DNA of 64,000 nucleotides. Origin: Accumulibacter sp. (lineage in GTDB: Bacteria; Pseudomonadota; Gammaproteobacteria; Burkholderiales; Rhodocyclaceae). The DNA is taken from assembly GCF_036625195.1 (NCBI RefSeq), contig NZ_JAZKUG010000001.1:1674001-1738000 (forward strand), read 5' to 3'. Each line of letters opens with the position of its first letter. The first letter of the stretch is position 1. Both the position numbers and the translations under genes were made by a program. Below, piece after piece: positions 62,346-64,000 of this stretch. The notes beneath the pieces are model-generated. The model searched no databases. It worked only from the letters and a program-made list of their open reading frames with translations, and was not told the DNA's origin.

Positions 62346-63383
62346 ATGGCAAGTATAAAGCAAAACGCCCAGAGCCGGCTGCTGCCCGATTTCCGCAATG
62401 CTGGAGTCATTTTGCGCATCCTGCTTGGGGTCAATCTGCTGGCCTTGCTCGCCGCCTTGGTGCGCAGCGACGGGCTGCTTGCCTGCCTGCAGGACTACTT
62501 CACGATGGCCGCTTGGCTGCAGCCCCTGCTGCTTTTCAACCTCGCCGCCCTGGCACTGCTCGGTAGCCGGCTGCACGGTCTCCCGCCATGGAGCGCCCGC
62601 GTGTTGGTCGTCGTCCTGGCTGCGACGTCGGCGGCCATGCTCTCGCTGCTGTGGTCTCTCCTCACCTTCGATGAATGGGGTTGGCAGGGGCTGGTACGGG
62701 CCGCTCTGCTTGCGGGAACGGCGGCGGCGTGCATGCTCTCCTACTTGGCATTGCGCGCCAGCGCCTTGTCGCCAGCCCTGATCGAGGCCCGCCTGCAATC
62801 GCTGACTGCTCGCATCCGGCCGCATTTCCTGTTCAACAGTCTCACTGCGGTGATCTCATTGATCCGCCTCGACCCGCGCCGTGCCGAAAGCGCGCTCGAA
62901 GAACTTGCCGACCTGTTCCGTGCGCTTCTGCGCGACCCGCGCCAACTGGTGCCGATCGGTGATGAACTGGCCTTGTGCCGGCAGTATCTGGATCTGGAGA
63001 AGCTGCGCCTGGGCGAGCGCCTGCGGGTCGAGTGGAGCATCGATGATCTGCCTGCCGATCTCCTGGTGCCGCCGCTGCTGCTGCAACCGTTGCTCGAGAA
63101 CGCCGTCTATCACGGGATCGAGCCAGTTGCCAACGGTGGCACGATCCGCGTTGCCCTGCTGCGGCGTGCCGACGAACTGCGCATCGACCTGGCCAATCCG
63201 ACGATCGTGTCGCATGCCGAGCATGCACGTGGCAACCACATGGCTCTCGACAACATCGAAGAGCGGCTGGCACTGTACTACGATCTCGAGGCCCGGCTCG
63301 ACACAGGCGAGGTGCGGCTTGCTGACGGGAGCCACGAGTATCGCGTACACATCGTCCTGCCCTGCGGCGGCCGCTGGCGGTGA
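62346..63383 (+). CDS. LytS/AlgZ-type sensor histidine kinase
   Basis: A 345-residue membrane kinase. Four to five N-terminal helices (to about residue 140) lead to a His_kinase domain with IRPHFLFNSLTAVISLI, the phospho-acceptor His, and an ATPase end with LLENAVYHGIEP. This unorthodox type (AlgZ/FimS) pairs with LytTR regulators; the next gene is one and overlaps by four bases. It is divergent from argH, as algZ is in Pseudomonas. Confidence 0.9.
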   Translation: MASIKQNAQSRLLPDFRNAGVILRILLGVNLLALLAALVRSDGLLACLQDYFTMAAWLQPLLLFNLAALALLGSRLHGLPPWSARVLVVVLAATSAAMLSLLWSLLTFDEWGWQGLVRAALLAGTAAACMLSYLALRASALSPALIEARLQSLTARIRPHFLFNSLTAVISLIRLDPRRAESALEELADLFRALLRDPRQLVPIGDELALCRQYLDLEKLRLGERLRVEWSIDDLPADLLVPPLLLQPLLENAVYHGIEPVANGGTIRVALLRRADELRIDLANPTIVSHAEHARGNHMALDNIEERLALYYDLEARLDTGEVRLADGSHEYRVHIVLPCGGRWR

Positions 63384-64000
63384 ACGCGGTCGTCTCCCCA
63401 CCCGCGTCCCCGATCGCGGTGCTGATCGTCGACGACGAAGCGCCGGCCCGGGCGCGCTTGCGCGACGTACTTGCCGATATCGCGACCGAACTGCCGAACG
63501 AAGTGGTCGCCGAGGCCGAGAACGGCCTCGTCGCACTTGGCATGATCGCTGCCCACAAGGTGGATGTCGCGCTGGTCGATATCCGCATGCCGACTATGGA
63601 CGGGATTGAATTCGCACGCCATCTGTCGCAGTTGGAGAAGCCGCCAGCGGTGATCTTCGTCACCGCCTACGATGCCTACGCGGTGCAGGCCTTCGAGCTC
63701 AGTGCCCTTGACTATCTCCTCAAGCCAGTGCGGTTCACACGCCTGCTCGCCGCATTGCGCAAACTGCCGCAGCAGCCTTCGCTGAGCAAGGCGCAGCTGG
63801 CGCGGCTGCCCCAGGCGGCGCGCAGCCATCTTTCCTGTCATGAACGTGGTCGCCTGTTGCTGATCCCAGTGGCGGCGATCATCTACCTGAAGGCCGACCT
63901 CAAGTACGTGACGGTCCGTACCCGTGAGCGTGAGTTTCTGGTGGACGAGTCGCTGACCCATCTCGAGGAGGAATACCGCGATCTGTTCGTCCGGCTGCAC
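63380..64000 (+). CDS. LytTR-family response regulator, AlgR-like (3' end outside window)
   Basis: The first 207 codons of a response regulator. VLIVDDEAPARARLR and LVDIRMPTMDGIEF give the receiver with its Asp; TAYDAYAVQAFELSALDYLLKPV the lysine side. After a linker a LytTR DNA-binding domain begins (IIYLKADLKYVTVRT). Starts at GTG 63380 within the kinase stop. The gene runs off the window just inside the LytTR domain. With the upstream kinase it forms an AlgZ/AlgR pair, which in Pseudomonas controls twitching and exopolysaccharide. Confidence 0.9.
   Translation, partial: MNAVVSPPASPIAVLIVDDEAPARARLRDVLADIATELPNEVVAEAENGLVALGMIAAHKVDVALVDIRMPTMDGIEFARHLSQLEKPPAVIFVTAYDAYAVQAFELSALDYLLKPVRFTRLLAALRKLPQQPSLSKAQLARLPQAARSHLSCHERGRLLLIPVAAIIYLKADLKYVTVRTREREFLVDESLTHLEEEYRDLFVRLH

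Overview
The window is high-GC, densely coded bacterial DNA that reads as a Betaproteobacterium, most likely of the Rhodocyclales and plausibly close to Candidatus Accumulibacter. This is inferred from gene content and order: rplU-rpmA-obgE-proB, ispB-tRNA-Pro, a PP0621-like gene with pilS-pilR-ampD, a GTP-type pckG beside maeB, hemA-prfA-prmC-grxD, and argH with an AlgZ/AlgR pair. No rRNA or other species marker is present, so the genus is a guess.

Layout. 1-1.8 kb: the end of an NtrC-type regulator, birA and coaX. 1.9-5.5 kb: a compact four-gene membrane cluster (DUF350, SPFH, DUF4178 with zinc ribbons, and a 46-residue peptide). 5.5-8.0 kb: an HD-GYP protein and metK on the minus strand; the metK leader holds a terminator-like hairpin behind a clear promoter. 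8.2-15.3 kb: lipid A and LPS core genes (LpxL-like acyltransferase, waaG, waaP, two more kinase genes carrying three kinase domains, and convergent msbA). 15.4-23.1 kb: two adjacent minus-strand sensor operons, FIST protein plus hybrid kinase and periplasmic binding protein plus hybrid kinase, with no separate response regulator. 23.1-25.4 kb: decayed DNA with a transposase fragment. 25.4-27.6 kb: crcB-DUF190, then an InaA-like kinase and a methyltransferase. 27.6-35.7 kb: housekeeping genes, one tRNA, pilSR and ampD. 35.7-42.9 kb: an aminotransferase, pckG, maeB and pbpG. 43.0-44.8 kb: a group IIC intron directly behind the pbpG terminator. 45.0-48.9 kb: a sulfate ABC transporter (sbp-cysT-cysW-cysA). 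49.0-55.1 kb: a small binding-protein-like gene, an outer-membrane barrel and a large GGDEF-EAL gene split by an IS110-family element. 55.2-64 kb: hemA, prfA, prmC, grxD, a lipoprotein, a Ser/Thr kinase with a cyclic-nucleotide-binding domain, argH, and an AlgZ/AlgR-like two-component pair that runs off the end.

How the genes work together. The LPS block makes, phosphorylates and exports lipid A-core. pckG and maeB connect C4 acids with PEP, pyruvate and acetyl-CoA. The sulfate transporter feeds cysteine synthesis. PrmC methylates the release factor encoded just upstream of it. The accessory interest lies in the membrane cluster at 1.9-5.5 kb, the paired sensor operons, the metK leader, and the IS110 insertion, whose undisturbed target sequence can be rebuilt because the interrupted reading frame closes exactly.
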